A stretch of DNA of 64,000 nucleotides from Janthinobacterium sp. PC23-8. Its GTDB lineage: Bacteria > Pseudomonadota > Gammaproteobacteria > Burkholderiales > Burkholderiaceae_D. The position numbers and the translations under genes are program-made. Positions within the stretch are counted from its first letter, which is position 1. Each line of letters begins with the position of its first letter. Shown piece by piece: positions 18,156-27,448 of the stretch. The stretch is taken from the NCBI RefSeq assembly GCF_002250505.1, contig NZ_NJGY01000001.1:379676-443675 (forward strand), in the 5' to 3' direction. The notes under the pieces were generated by a model. It was not told where the DNA came from. It was given only the letters and a program-made list of their open reading frames with translations, and did no database searches.

Positions 18156-19046
18156 ATGACCCCCAATCCGTTTACCACGCCACGCGACCTGCTGCGCTAC
18201 GCCACCACCCGTTTCAACACCGCCAAGCTGTTTTTCGGCCATGGCAGCGCCGAGGCCTTCGACGAAGCGGCCTACCTGATACTGCATACGTTAAAACTGC
18301 CGCTCGACAAGCTCGAACCCTTCCTGGACGCCAAGCTCTTGCAGTCGGAAGTGGCAGCCGTAATGAGCGTGATCGACCGCCGCAGCATCGACCGCGTGCC
18401 GGCCGCCTACATCACGCGCGAAGCGTGGCTGGGCACCTACAACTTCTACGTCGACGAGCGCGTGATCGTGCCGCGCTCGTTTATCGCCGAACTGATCCCT
18501 GAATACTTTGCGCCCTGGGTGCCAGAACCGGAATCGGTGGAAAACATCCTGGAACTGTGCACCGGCTCCGGTTGCCTGTCCATCATGATGGCCGACGCCT
18601 TCCCGAGCGCCACCGTGGACGCGGTCGATATTTCCGCCGACGCGCTGGCCGTGGCCAGGCGCAATGTCGACACCTACAAGCTCGCTGACCGTATCAAGCT
18701 GATCGAGTCCGACCTGTACGCCAACGTACCGGCCAAGAAATACAATCTGATCGTCAGCAACCCGCCGTACGTCAATTCGCAATCGATGCGTTCGTTGCCA
18801 CAGGAATACCTGGCCGAGCCGCAGATCGCTTTGGACGGCGGCAGCGACGGCATGGAGCTGGTACGCAAAATCATCGCCGGCGCCGCCGAGCGCCTGACCG
18901 ACGACGGCATTTTGATGATCGAGATCGGCAACGAGCGCGCCTACGCCGAAGCGGCATTTGGCGAACTGGGCCTGACCTGGCTGACCACCAGCGCCGGCGA
19001 CGACATGGTGTTTTTGCTGACGGCCGAGCAGCTCAAGTTAGCATAA
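18156..19046 (+). CDS. prmB: Ribosomal protein L3 N5-glutamine methyltransferase PrmB
   Basis: A 296-residue class I methyltransferase. It shows LELCTGSGCLSIMMA (SAM binding, about residue 131), VDAVDISADAL, and the glutamine-methyltransferase NPPY motif at about residue 205. The N-terminal helical domain (TTPRDLLRYATTRF) distinguishes PrmB from PrmC. PrmB methylates a glutamine of ribosomal protein L3. The gene is 54 bp downstream of dapE and may be read from the same promoter. Confidence 0.93.
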   Translation: MTPNPFTTPRDLLRYATTRFNTAKLFFGHGSAEAFDEAAYLILHTLKLPLDKLEPFLDAKLLQSEVAAVMSVIDRRSIDRVPAAYITREAWLGTYNFYVDERVIVPRSFIAELIPEYFAPWVPEPESVENILELCTGSGCLSIMMADAFPSATVDAVDISADALAVARRNVDTYKLADRIKLIESDLYANVPAKKYNLIVSNPPYVNSQSMRSLPQEYLAEPQIALDGGSDGMELVRKIIAGAAERLTDDGILMIEIGNERAYAEAAFGELGLTWLTTSAGDDMVFLLTAEQLKLA

Positions 19047-19095
19047 GCGCTGGCGCAAGCGGCGCGGCGCCTTAATTTCCAATACAAAGAAAAAA

Positions 19096-21090
19096 ATGAT
19101 ACGTTTCTTACAAGTAAGCCTGATGCGCGGCATCAAACCGTTGCTCGAACAAGTCGACGTCACCCTCAACCCGGGCGACAAGATCGGCCTGATCGGCGCC
19201 AATGGCGCGGGCAAATCGAGCCTGTTCGCCATGATGCGCGGCGAGCTGCACCCTGACCAGGGCGAGATCGATTTCCCGGCCAAATGGCGCGTGGCTTACG
19301 TGGCGCAGGAAACCCCGCCGCTGGACCGTGCCGCGCTCGACTACGCCATCGACGGCGACGCCACCTTGCGCAAATTGGAAGCGGAACTGGCGCACCTGGA
19401 ATCCCAGCCGGAAAGCACCGAAAACGGCATCGCCATCGGCAATATGTACAGCGCGCTGGCCGACGCCGACGCCTACACGGTACAGTCGCGCGGCGAGCAA
19501 TTGCTGCTGGGCCTGGGCTTCACCCTGGACCAGATGCAGCAACCGGTGGCCAGCTTCTCGGGTGGCTGGCGCATGCGGCTGAACCTGGCGCAAGCGCTGA
19601 TGTGCCCGTCCGACCTGCTGCTGCTCGATGAACCGACCAATCACCTGGATCTGGATGCCATCATCTGGCTCGAAGACTGGCTCAAGCGCTACGCCGGCAC
19701 TTTATTGATCATTTCCCACGATCGCGACTTCCTCGACGAAGTGGTCAACGTGGTGGTGCATATCGACGAGCGCAAGCTCAAACGCTATTCGGGCAACTAT
19801 TCGAGCTTCGAGCGCCAGCGCGCGGCGCAGATGATCCTGGCCGCCGGCGCGCTGGAAAAGCAGCAGCGCAAGCGTGCCCACCTGGAGTCGTTCGTGAACC
19901 GCTTCAAGGCGCAGGCTTCCAAGGCCCGCCAGGCACAAAGCCGCATGAAGGCACTGGCCAAGATGGAAGAGCTGGCGCCGTTGCGCGCCGCCGCCGAGTT
20001 CTCGTTCGAATTCCGCGAGCCGCTGAGCGCGCCGAACCCGCTCTTGGTGATGGAAGACGTCGATGCAGGCTACAAGATCGAAAACGAAGCGACCGGCGAA
20101 GTCACGCATAAAACCATCGTCAACGGCATCAAGTTTTCGCTGCAGATCGGCCAGCGCATCGGTTTGCTGGGCCAGAACGGCGCCGGCAAATCAACCCTGA
20201 TCAAGACCATCGCCGGCGAACTGATGCCCCTGACGGGCGACGCCACCATGGGCAAGGGCCTGAACATCGGTTACTTCGCCCAGCACCAGGTGGAAATGCT
20301 GCGCCATGACGAGTCGCCGCTGTGGCACTTGTCGAAGATCGCGCCGACCACGCGCGAACAGGAACTGCGCAACTTCCTGGGCGGCTTCAACTTCCCCGGC
20401 AATATGGTCACCGCCTCGATCGCGCCGTTTTCGGGCGGCGAAAAAGCCCGCCTGGCGCTGGCCCTGATCGTCTGGCAACGGCCAAATTTGCTGCTGCTCG
20501 ATGAACCGACCAATCACCTGGACCTGGAAACGCGAGAAGCACTGACAGAGGCGCTGGCACAGTTCGAAGGCACTTTGGTGGTGGTCTCGCACGATCGCCA
20601 TCTGCTGCGCGCCACCACCGACGAGTTCATCATCGTCGCCGACGGCAAGCTGCAGCCGTTCGACGGTGACCTGGACGACTACAAGGACTGGCTGTTCAAG
20701 ACCAAGCTGGGCAAGGGCACCGACGTGTTGCCGGCGGCCGGCAAGGCCAACAAGACGGACTTCCCGGTGACGTCGTCTGTCGCTTCGCCGGTGGCCGCTG
20801 CCGCGCCGGTGCGCGACAAGCGCAAGGAAGCCGAGGAGCGCCAGAAAGCGGCGGCCTTGCGCAAGCCGATCGAAAACAAGCTCAAGCGCCAGGAAGAGCA
20901 GATCGCCAAGCGCAATGCGCAAAAGGCGGAAACCGAAGCCAAGCTGGGCGAGCCGGGCATCTATGACGCGGCCAACAAGGCCAAGCTGAAGCAGTTGCTG
21001 GCCGACCAGACCTTCTTCAACAAGGATCTGGCGCAGCTCGAAGCGGAATGGCTGGAGCTGCAGGATCAGCTGGAAAAACTGGGGGCTTAA
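19096..21090 (+). CDS. yheS: ABC-F family ATPase, YheS-like
   Basis: A 664-residue protein with two ABC cassettes and no membrane segments. The Walker A motifs are GANGAGKSS and GQNGAGKST; the signatures are SGGWRM and SGGEKA; both Walker B strands run into LLLLDEPTNHLDL. The P-site-tRNA-interaction linker lies at about residues 245-310. The C-terminus is a charged coiled coil (residues 575-660). The first cassette (TLNPGDKIGLIGANG, ALDYAIDGD) resembles E. coli YheS more than EttA or Uup. ABC-F proteins act on the ribosome. Confidence 0.88.
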   Translation: MIRFLQVSLMRGIKPLLEQVDVTLNPGDKIGLIGANGAGKSSLFAMMRGELHPDQGEIDFPAKWRVAYVAQETPPLDRAALDYAIDGDATLRKLEAELAHLESQPESTENGIAIGNMYSALADADAYTVQSRGEQLLLGLGFTLDQMQQPVASFSGGWRMRLNLAQALMCPSDLLLLDEPTNHLDLDAIIWLEDWLKRYAGTLLIISHDRDFLDEVVNVVVHIDERKLKRYSGNYSSFERQRAAQMILAAGALEKQQRKRAHLESFVNRFKAQASKARQAQSRMKALAKMEELAPLRAAAEFSFEFREPLSAPNPLLVMEDVDAGYKIENEATGEVTHKTIVNGIKFSLQIGQRIGLLGQNGAGKSTLIKTIAGELMPLTGDATMGKGLNIGYFAQHQVEMLRHDESPLWHLSKIAPTTREQELRNFLGGFNFPGNMVTASIAPFSGGEKARLALALIVWQRPNLLLLDEPTNHLDLETREALTEALAQFEGTLVVVSHDRHLLRATTDEFIIVADGKLQPFDGDLDDYKDWLFKTKLGKGTDVLPAAGKANKTDFPVTSSVASPVAAAAPVRDKRKEAEERQKAAALRKPIENKLKRQEEQIAKRNAQKAETEAKLGEPGIYDAANKAKLKQLLADQTFFNKDLAQLEAEWLELQDQLEKLGA

Positions 21091-21101
21091 GCAATAAACC
21101 A

Positions 21102-21121
21102 AAGACGGCGCAAGCCGTCTT
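21102..21121 (-). terminator. Hairpin shared by the ends of cheW and the ABC-F gene
   Basis: AAGACGGC (21102-21109), loop GCAA and GCCGTCTT (21114-21121) form a perfect 8-bp stem. Read on the minus strand it is followed by TTGGTTTATT, so it better serves cheW, whose stop codon it includes. For the plus strand the U-tract is lacking. Confidence 0.5.
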
Positions 21122-21593
21122 AGGCCGCCTGCACTGGATGGGTGGGGCGAATCGCCATCAGCCGGTCGATATCGAGCAGGATCAGACGCCGTCCCGCTGC
21201 CAGCCCCAGGCCGATCAGATAGTCCGCCTCCACCGTGCCCAGGCCCGGCAACGGATGGATATTTCCATTCCCCAGGCTGACGATGTCGCCCACTTCGTCG
21301 ACCAGCATGCCCATCACGCAGCTGCTCAGTTGCAAGATGATCACGTCGAGCTGCGGATCGGGGGCCTGATTGCTCAGGCCGAAGGCGGCGCGCATGTCGA
21401 CGATGGGGATGATCATGCCGCGCGAAACGGCCACGCCATGCAATAGCGCCCCTTCCGACGAAAAACGGTCCAGCTCCCTGAACGGGCGCAATTCGCGCAC
21501 GCGGCCATAGGGCAGGCCATAGTCGAGTCCGCCAAGGCGAAAGCTCAGGTAGTCCGCCGTTTGCTCGGCACAGGGCATGGTGGTGGGCTGCAT
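21120..21593 (-). CDS. CheW-like chemotaxis coupling protein
   Basis: A 157-residue single CheW domain (YLSFRLGGLDYGLPYGRVREL, RGMIIPIVDMRAAFGL, LGMLVDEVGDIVSL region and a final LILLDIDRLM). CheW links chemoreceptors to the kinase CheA. Start ATG 21593 is preceded by GAGAGGA. No cheA, mcp or other che gene lies beside it, so it is an orphan copy. Its signalling partner cannot be told from the context. Confidence 0.88.
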   Translation of the reverse strand: MQPTTMPCAEQTADYLSFRLGGLDYGLPYGRVRELRPFRELDRFSSEGALLHGVAVSRGMIIPIVDMRAAFGLSNQAPDPQLDVIILQLSSCVMGMLVDEVGDIVSLGNGNIHPLPGLGTVEADYLIGLGLAAGRRLILLDIDRLMAIRPTHPVQAA

Positions 21594-21782
21594 GGGCGTC
21601 CTCTCAACGTTCGGCGCGCGGGCCTGCGCGAAAAGCCCATGCTAAGCAACTGGCCAGCGCGGGCGTTGTGGAACGTCAAATTGCTCGTAGGACACTTCCA
21701 GCAAGGGCTGGCTTCCTTGCGCCAGCACAGGGCGGCGCCCTGTTTCGCTTACAATGAACACCTTTTGAATCCCGGACAGGCC

Positions 21783-22181
21783 ATGCAACACCTCGTCAAT
21801 CCCGCCGAAGTCGAATTTTCCGCCATCCGCGCCCAGGGGCCGGGTGGACAGAACGTCAACAAGGTGTCGAGCGCCATCCACCTGCGCTTTCCGATTGCCG
21901 CCTCGTCGCTGCCCGACGCATGCAAGGAGCGCTTGCTGGCCCTGCGCGACAGCCGCATCAGCAAGGACGGCGTACTGGTATTGAAGGCGCAGCAATCGCG
22001 CAGCCAGGAACAGAACAAGGAAGAGGCCTTGCGCCGGCTGCAGGAAATCATCGATAGCGTGACCTGCCTGCCGGCCGTGCGGCGCGCCACCAAGCCCACG
22101 CGCGGCTCGCAGCGGCGGCGCCTGGACAGCAAGAGCACGCACAGCGCCCTCAAGCAGTCGCGCGGTAAAGTCACCGATTAA
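21783..22181 (+). CDS. arfB: Alternative ribosome-rescue factor ArfB (YaeJ)
   Basis: A 132-residue release-factor-like protein. The catalytic GGQ sits in RAQGPGGQNVNKVSSA (residues 18-33), followed by HLRF. The C-terminal tail is strongly basic (GSQRRRLDSKSTHSALKQSRGKV) and would reach into the empty mRNA channel. ArfB hydrolyses peptidyl-tRNA on stalled ribosomes. The chosen ATG at 21783 gives the normal MQHLVNPAEVEFSAIRA start. It converges on fapA, the two stop codons sharing 4 bp (22178-22181). Confidence 0.93.
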   Translation: MQHLVNPAEVEFSAIRAQGPGGQNVNKVSSAIHLRFPIAASSLPDACKERLLALRDSRISKDGVLVLKAQQSRSQEQNKEEALRRLQEIIDSVTCLPAVRRATKPTRGSQRRRLDSKSTHSALKQSRGKVTD

Positions 22182-24049
22182 AGGGCTCCGAGCGGCGGTG
22201 GAGTGTAGGTCCAGTCCAGGCTGCCGCTGCTGTCGGCAAACACATTCTCCGTGACCGGTATCGCACTGTGCAGCAGGGCCTTGATTTCCTTCGGCGCCAG
22301 GTCATACACCTTGGCCTGCCCGGGCGGCGCCACCATCGAGCGCACGATGGTGTCGCCATCGACCAGGTCCAGCACGCAGCGCGACTGGCCGGCCGTCGCC
22401 GCGCGCTGCGCGCGGCTCTCCTCGGCCAGCGCCAGCATCTGCGCCTGCAGGATTTCCGACTGTTTCACTTCCACCCGCAGCCGCGCCACTTCCTTGAGCA
22501 CCGGCGCGATGCGGGCCGCCAGCTTGTCGTACGGCGCCTGCTGGGCTGGCTGCAGCACCAGCTCGCCGCGCCGCAGCTGGCCGGCCAGGGCCAGGTAGCT
22601 GCGCACCTCGGGCAGTTGCGCGATGGCATCGATCTCCTGCTGGCGCTTGCGCTGCATTTGCTCATACTGCGCCGCGCGGGCCACGCTGTCGGCGATTTTC
22701 TGCTCCAGCAGCGCCAGGTCCGGCACCAGTGGAAAGGCGCGCATTTCAATTTGCTTGCGCGCCCCGGCGCTGCCGATGCGGATGGTGCGCGCCGCCACCG
22801 CGCAACCGAGCGCCATCTCGATGACGATTTCATCGGCGATGATGTCACAATTGCTGGCATGGTCAATCACCACGCGCGTGCCGGAAATGACACAGCTTTC
22901 GGCGCGCCGCAAGCGCACTTCGCCCTGGCGCGCCTGGATCACGGCGCCGGACGCCACGCCATCGACGCGGATGTCGCCCTGCTCGCTGACGGCCGTGCCG
23001 CCGACCAGGTTGCTGTGCAATAAAATTGTGCCACCATAGGAGTGCAGGCGACCGTACACGTGTCCGTGGATGGTGATGTCGCTGCCGTCGAGCTCGCGTT
23101 GCTCCTGCACCTCGCCGTATTCTTCATAGGCGGCGCGCAACTTCAGGTTGCCCGTGGTGCGGCTGCTGACCCCTTCGCGGCTGACAATCTTGTTACCGAT
23201 GGAAATTTTGCCCTGCTCGTCGATATTCAGATAGCCGTCCATGGCGGCCACCAGGAACTCGCCCTCGCTGTAGCGCTCGACCGTGGTGCCCTCGCCGGCC
23301 ACCGTGGCCAGTTCGACTTCCAGCGGCGGCGGCGGTGGCAACACGGCGCCGTCGAGCGCATGACCGGGCAGCCCCGGTACCGACGGCAGCTTGTACAGCA
23401 AACGCGCATGCTTTTTGACTTGCGGGAAACGGTTCTTGAAGCTGAGCAGGTCGAGCCTGCCGTTCGAGCGCTCGCGTGGCGCGTCGTTGCGATGGATGCC
23501 TTGCGACACTTCCACCAGCTGGGCGTCACGCCCCGGCTGGGGCGGCAGCGCGCGCGCCACCGTGATGCGCTCGGCCTTGCCGGAAGCGATCATGGCGCGC
23601 ACGACGCCGCTGTCGATACCGTAAAACACACCCGTGGCCCACAGCGCGGCGACCATTTCGTCGAAATCGCGCGCCACCGGCACACGGCTGTCCTCGCTCG
23701 ACGGCACTGCTTCGAAATAGCAATCGGCCACCTCGCCGCTGACCTTGATATGTTCGTACAGTTCGCGCCGCAGCGGCGAAAATGGCGCCACCCCCGCAGC
23801 GATACGCACCACGGCTTCGCCCTTGGGCGCGGTGCGCGGCCCCGGCGCGTGGTACAAGGTCATCTGGAAAAGAGGATAGTCGATGCCGGCGAGCAGCATG
23901 CCTGACCGGAACAGCTGGTCGACAGCCGCACGCAGCTGTTCCGGCGCCAGCGACAAGTCGAAGAATATCCCTTCCTTGCGCTGCAGCAAGCCCGGCGCAA
24001 AGCTGCCAGCTTCGATGGCGCCGGGCACTGGTGTCTCTTCATTACTCAC
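22178..24049 (-). CDS. FapA/DUF342 family protein
   Basis: About 623 residues. The N-terminal third is a mixed domain. The centre (about 265-430) is a glycine-rich beta-helix typical of DUF342/FapA (DGYLNIDEQGKISIG, GNLKLRAAYEEYGEVQEQR, DITIHGHVYGRLHSYGG). The last part has a coiled coil (480-570). FapA-type proteins are linked to polar flagella in Vibrio, but function is otherwise unknown. GTG 24049 preceded by GGGGGG is preferred to an upstream TTG at 24061. No flagellar genes are adjacent. Confidence 0.8.
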   Translation of the reverse strand: MSNEETPVPGAIEAGSFAPGLLQRKEGIFFDLSLAPEQLRAAVDQLFRSGMLLAGIDYPLFQMTLYHAPGPRTAPKGEAVVRIAAGVAPFSPLRRELYEHIKVSGEVADCYFEAVPSSEDSRVPVARDFDEMVAALWATGVFYGIDSGVVRAMIASGKAERITVARALPPQPGRDAQLVEVSQGIHRNDAPRERSNGRLDLLSFKNRFPQVKKHARLLYKLPSVPGLPGHALDGAVLPPPPPLEVELATVAGEGTTVERYSEGEFLVAAMDGYLNIDEQGKISIGNKIVSREGVSSRTTGNLKLRAAYEEYGEVQEQRELDGSDITIHGHVYGRLHSYGGTILLHSNLVGGTAVSEQGDIRVDGVASGAVIQARQGEVRLRRAESCVISGTRVVIDHASNCDIIADEIVIEMALGCAVAARTIRIGSAGARKQIEMRAFPLVPDLALLEQKIADSVARAAQYEQMQRKRQQEIDAIAQLPEVRSYLALAGQLRRGELVLQPAQQAPYDKLAARIAPVLKEVARLRVEVKQSEILQAQMLALAEESRAQRAATAGQSRCVLDLVDGDTIVRSMVAPPGQAKVYDLAPKEIKALLHSAIPVTENVFADSSGSLDWTYTPPPLGAL

Positions 24050-24136
24050 TGCGCCCCCCAATAGTGAAACTGTTCACGTTGCACTGGAACAATATCACGG
24101 GGAGGCCCGGCGTGCGTGCCGGCGGGATCGTGGAAA

Positions 24137-24163
24137 CAAAAAAAATCAGGCGCCATGCGCGCC
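24137..24163 (-). terminator. Terminator after the small exported protein gene
   Basis: On the minus strand GGCGC, loop GCATG, GCGCC is followed by TGATTTTTTTTG; the plus-strand A-run is 24138-24145. It lies 23 bp past the stop of the 24186-24572 gene and before the fapA start. Confidence 0.6.
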
Positions 24164-24185
24164 AGCAAGCGGCGCAGCCCTGCTT

Positions 24186-24572
24186 TTAGCGGCGCGGTGG
24201 ATTGGAATAGATATCCTGGCCCGCTTCATTGATCTGGCGGCGCAGGTCGCGCCGCTCGTCGGCTGTCATGCGGCCGGTGCGGCGGGCCGCATCGCTGCCT
24301 TCGCCAGCGCGGCGCTGCTCTTCCACGCGCGTGTCGAAACTGCGGGCCTCACGTTGTTCGCGCAGTCGGTTATCATTGCCGCGCTGCGGCTGTTCGAAGC
24401 GCTGCGACTGCATCTGCTGCTGGTCGTCACGGCGCGGTGGCTGCTGCGACTGTGCCTGCGCAACGCCACAGGCCAATACCGTGCACAGGACGAACGAAGA
24501 CAGCACGTGCACGGCATGTACGGACGCTGATGCGCCGGGAGCGGGGTGAATTTTTTGGCTGACGATATTCAT
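24186..24572 (-). CDS. Small exported Gln/Arg-rich protein of unknown function
   Basis: A 128-residue protein with a long signal peptide (hydrophobic segment HVLSSFVLCTVLACGVAQA, cleaved after AQA). The mature chain is very rich in Gln and Arg and ends in GRMTADERRDLRRQINEAGQ, a helix that recurs at the C-terminus of many small betaproteobacterial exported proteins. ATG 24572 has a strong AGAGGAA site. It is divergent from ompR across 192 bp. It may be envelope-stress related given that neighbour, but that is speculation. Confidence 0.7.
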   Translation of the reverse strand: MNIVSQKIHPAPGASASVHAVHVLSSFVLCTVLACGVAQAQSQQPPRRDDQQQMQSQRFEQPQRGNDNRLREQREARSFDTRVEEQRRAGEGSDAARRTGRMTADERRDLRRQINEAGQDIYSNPPRR

Positions 24573-24764
24573 TGAGTTCCTCTTCCGCGATGCCGAACAT
24601 AAAGCGCAATTCCACTGTGGCCCCAGTGTATGATGCTTTACACGGTGCAGTAAGAGTAATTGGGTAAAGTTTGTAACAGTATGTAATGGGTTGCGCCAGC
24701 CACTTGCCCATGCCGCGCCAGGCGTTACTATAGCGACTAATTATAAGATAACACGACCCCCAAA

Positions 24765-25535
24765 ATGACCACAACTTCCACTTCCGGCAGCAGTGCCACA
24801 ACGCAAAATATCCATGGCCACCAAGCGAAGATCATGGTGGTTGATGACGATGTGCGCTTGCGCGACCTGCTGCGCCGCTACCTGACCGAACAGGGCTTCA
24901 ACGTCTTCACGGCCGAGAGCGCCACCGCCATGAACAAACTGTGGCTGCGCGAACGCTATGACCTGCTGGTGCTCGACCTGATGCTGCCTGGCGAAGACGG
25001 CCTGTCGATCTGCCGCCGCCTGCGCGGCGCCGGCGACCAGACGCCGATCATCATGTTGACGGCCAAGGGCGAAGACGTGGACCGCATCGTCGGCCTGGAA
25101 ATGGGCGCCGACGATTATTTGCCAAAACCGTTCAATCCACGCGAACTGGTGGCGCGCATCGGCGCCGTGCTGCGCCGCAAGGGTCCCGACGAAATTCCGG
25201 GCGCGCCGTCGGAAACGCCGCAAACCTTCGAATTCGGCGACTTCGTGCTGGACCTGGGCACGCGCACCCTGAAGAAAAAAGGCGAGACGGTGCCATTGAC
25301 CACAGGCGAATTTTCCGTACTGAAAGTATTTGCCCGTCATGCGCGCCAGCCGCTGTCACGCGAAAAACTGATGGAACTGGCGCGCGGACGCGAGTACGAA
25401 GTGTTCGACCGCAGCCTGGACGTGCAGATCTCGCGCCTGCGCAAACTGATCGAACCCGATCCGTCGAGCCCGCTGTTTATCCAAACGGTGTGGGGCCTGG
25501 GCTATGTTTTCATTCCGGACGGACAGCCGCGCTGA
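24765..25535 (+). CDS. ompR: Osmolarity response regulator OmpR
   Basis: A 256-residue response regulator. The receiver domain has VVDDDVRLRDLL, the phospho-acceptor Asp in LLVLDLMLPGEDG, and the conserved Lys in DYLPKPFNPREL. The C-terminal winged helix (about 165-250) shows RTLKKKGETVPLTTGEFSVLKVF and VWGLGYVFIPDG. A 20-residue Ser/Thr-rich extension precedes the receiver. The upstream region has GTAACA and GTAATG repeats near 24676-24692 that resemble OmpR half-sites, so autoregulation is possible. Confidence 0.9.
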   Translation: MTTTSTSGSSATTQNIHGHQAKIMVVDDDVRLRDLLRRYLTEQGFNVFTAESATAMNKLWLRERYDLLVLDLMLPGEDGLSICRRLRGAGDQTPIIMLTAKGEDVDRIVGLEMGADDYLPKPFNPRELVARIGAVLRRKGPDEIPGAPSETPQTFEFGDFVLDLGTRTLKKKGETVPLTTGEFSVLKVFARHARQPLSREKLMELARGREYEVFDRSLDVQISRLRKLIEPDPSSPLFIQTVWGLGYVFIPDGQPR

Positions 25536-25551
25536 TCGCTGGCGAGGCTAG

Positions 25552-26907
25552 ATGAAACTTGTTCCCCAACTCAGCCTTGCGCGGCTGAAAAGCGGCCTGT
25601 TCTGGCGCACGTTTTTGTTGCTCGGCACCCTGACTACCGTCAGCATGATTTCCTGGATCGGCATGATTTCCGTGATCCAGCGCGAACCGCAGGCGCAGCA
25701 GATTTCCGCGCAGGTCATTTCGGTGGTCACCATCACGCACGCGGCGCTGACCCACTCGGCGCCCGAGTTGCGCCGCGAGCTGCTGTTCGACCTGGTCAGC
25801 AACGAAGGCATCCGCATCTTCCCGCTGGAGGAAGACGACCGCATCGATCCGCCGCCCGACAATTATCTGATGCCCGATATCGAAGCGCTGGTCAAGGCCA
25901 AGCTGGGCCAGGACACGCGCTTTTCCGCGCGCGTCAACGGCGTGGCCGGCTTCTGGGTCAGCTTCAAGATCGACGACGACGAATACTGGCTGATGCTCGA
26001 CCGCGAGCGCCTGCGCGGCCTGACCGGCTTCCAGTGGCTGGGCTGGGCCAGCCTGGTGTCGCTGCTGTCACTGATCGGCGCGGCCATCATTTCCAGCCTG
26101 ATCAACCTGCCGCTGTCGCGCCTGACGGTGGCCGCGCGCGCCATCGCCCAGGGCAAGCAGCCGGCGCCGCTGCCGGAAAAAGGCCCGATCGAAATCATCG
26201 AGGCCAACCGCAGTTTCAACCAGATGGTCGACGACCTGAAACAGGTGGAGTCCGACCGCGCCGTGATCCTGGCCGGCATCTCGCACGACCTGCGCACGCC
26301 GCTGGCGCGCATGCAGCTGGAAGTGGAAATGGCCAACCTGTCCGACGAGGCGCGCGACGGCATTCAGTCCGATATCGGCCAGATGGACGACATCATCGGC
26401 CAGTTCCTCGACTACGCCAAGCCGACCGAAGCGTCGAGCTTCACCGAGGTCGACCTGAGCGGTTTGCTGACCGATATGGCGCGCGAAACCATGCGCCTGC
26501 CTGACGTAAGAATTAGCACCGCGATTGCCGGCGATGCGCATGTGATGGGCAACCCGACCGACTTGCGCCGCGTGCTGAACAATCTGGTCGAAAATGCGCG
26601 CCGCTATGCCAGGACGCCGGGCAGCGAATTCACCGAACTCGACATCAGCTGCCAGCTCAGGGGCAGCGGCGCCGCGCGGCGCGTGATCATCGACGTGCAG
26701 GACCACGGCCCCGGCGTGCCGGTGGAAAAGATCGAGCAGATGTTAAAGCCATTTACCCGGCTGGACACGGCGCGCGGCCAGGCAAATGGCGCAGGGTTGG
26801 GCCTGGCGATCGTCGAGCGCGTGCTGCTGCGCCATGGCGCCGAGCTGCAGGTGCGCAACCGCGCCGGTGGCGGGCTGGCGTTCCAGATCAGTTTGCCGGC
26901 GGCGTGA
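25552..26907 (+). CDS. envZ: Sensor histidine kinase EnvZ
   Basis: A 451-residue membrane kinase, 16 bp after ompR. It has an N-terminal helix (FWRTFLLLGTLTTVSMISWIGM), a periplasmic loop (about 45-155), a second membrane helix (about 160-180) and HAMP. The HisKA domain has the phospho-accepting His in ISHDLRTPLARMQLEVEM (about residue 244). The HATPase_c has N-box NLVENARRYA, DHGPGVP and GAGLGLAIVERVLLRHG. It is the cognate kinase of OmpR. Its last 20 bp overlap the convergent Imm26-like gene. Confidence 0.9.
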   Translation: MKLVPQLSLARLKSGLFWRTFLLLGTLTTVSMISWIGMISVIQREPQAQQISAQVISVVTITHAALTHSAPELRRELLFDLVSNEGIRIFPLEEDDRIDPPPDNYLMPDIEALVKAKLGQDTRFSARVNGVAGFWVSFKIDDDEYWLMLDRERLRGLTGFQWLGWASLVSLLSLIGAAIISSLINLPLSRLTVAARAIAQGKQPAPLPEKGPIEIIEANRSFNQMVDDLKQVESDRAVILAGISHDLRTPLARMQLEVEMANLSDEARDGIQSDIGQMDDIIGQFLDYAKPTEASSFTEVDLSGLLTDMARETMRLPDVRISTAIAGDAHVMGNPTDLRRVLNNLVENARRYARTPGSEFTELDISCQLRGSGAARRVIIDVQDHGPGVPVEKIEQMLKPFTRLDTARGQANGAGLGLAIVERVLLRHGAELQVRNRAGGGLAFQISLPAA

Positions 26908-27364
26908 CCAGCAATTTGCTCATCAACAATTCCGTCGCGCCATAGCCGTACAAGGAATCGCTTTCCAGCCCCGGCGTATCGAACGGCACGGATTCTTCGC
27001 GGTCCAGCTTGGCCGGATCAAAGTCGGCGTAGGTGGCGCGCCAGGCGCGCTGCAAGGACTCATTGCGGCGGATAAACGAGGGCATCGGCCATTCATCGCG
27101 CTGCCAGTGTTCGCTGTCGCCGAGCATGGTCCAGCGCTCGTTCAGCAGGGCCATGTCGCCGGTGCGCAAGCGACGCAAGGCCTGTTCCGGCCGCAGTGTG
27201 TCCAGTTCGGCCAGCGACGGCAGCGCATCGCGTTTCGGGCCGAACATATAGGCCAGCATGATGCGCCCTGCCGGCGCCCGGCGCGCCACCACGCCGACGG
27301 CATGCCCTCCACCCGGCAAGGGCACGGCAAACCAGCTGCCTTCGCGGTATGGTAAAGACTTCAT
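26888..27364 (-). CDS. Imm26-family immunity-like protein
   Basis: A 158-residue soluble protein. The pattern REGSWFAVPLPGGGHAVGVVAR, then YMFGPKR, a WTMLGDSEHWQRDEWPMPSF stretch and a C-terminal acidic region matches immunity protein 26. Imm26 proteins are usually found beside polymorphic toxins, but no toxin gene is present within reach. ATG 27364 is preceded by GGGAGTG; an in-frame ATG upstream (27397) has no support. It overlaps the end of envZ by 20 bp. An orphan immunity gene or a co-opted housekeeping function are both possible. Confidence 0.65.
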   Translation of the reverse strand: MKSLPYREGSWFAVPLPGGGHAVGVVARRAPAGRIMLAYMFGPKRDALPSLAELDTLRPEQALRRLRTGDMALLNERWTMLGDSEHWQRDEWPMPSFIRRNESLQRAWRATYADFDPAKLDREESVPFDTPGLESDSLYGYGATELLMSKLLVTPPAN

Positions 27365-27448
27365 CACTGTACACTCCCAAAATCGTATTCCGGGCACAGT
27401 CTACGCGAGCCCTCACTTCCACGGCGCATGGTACGCAGCCGCCAAGGC

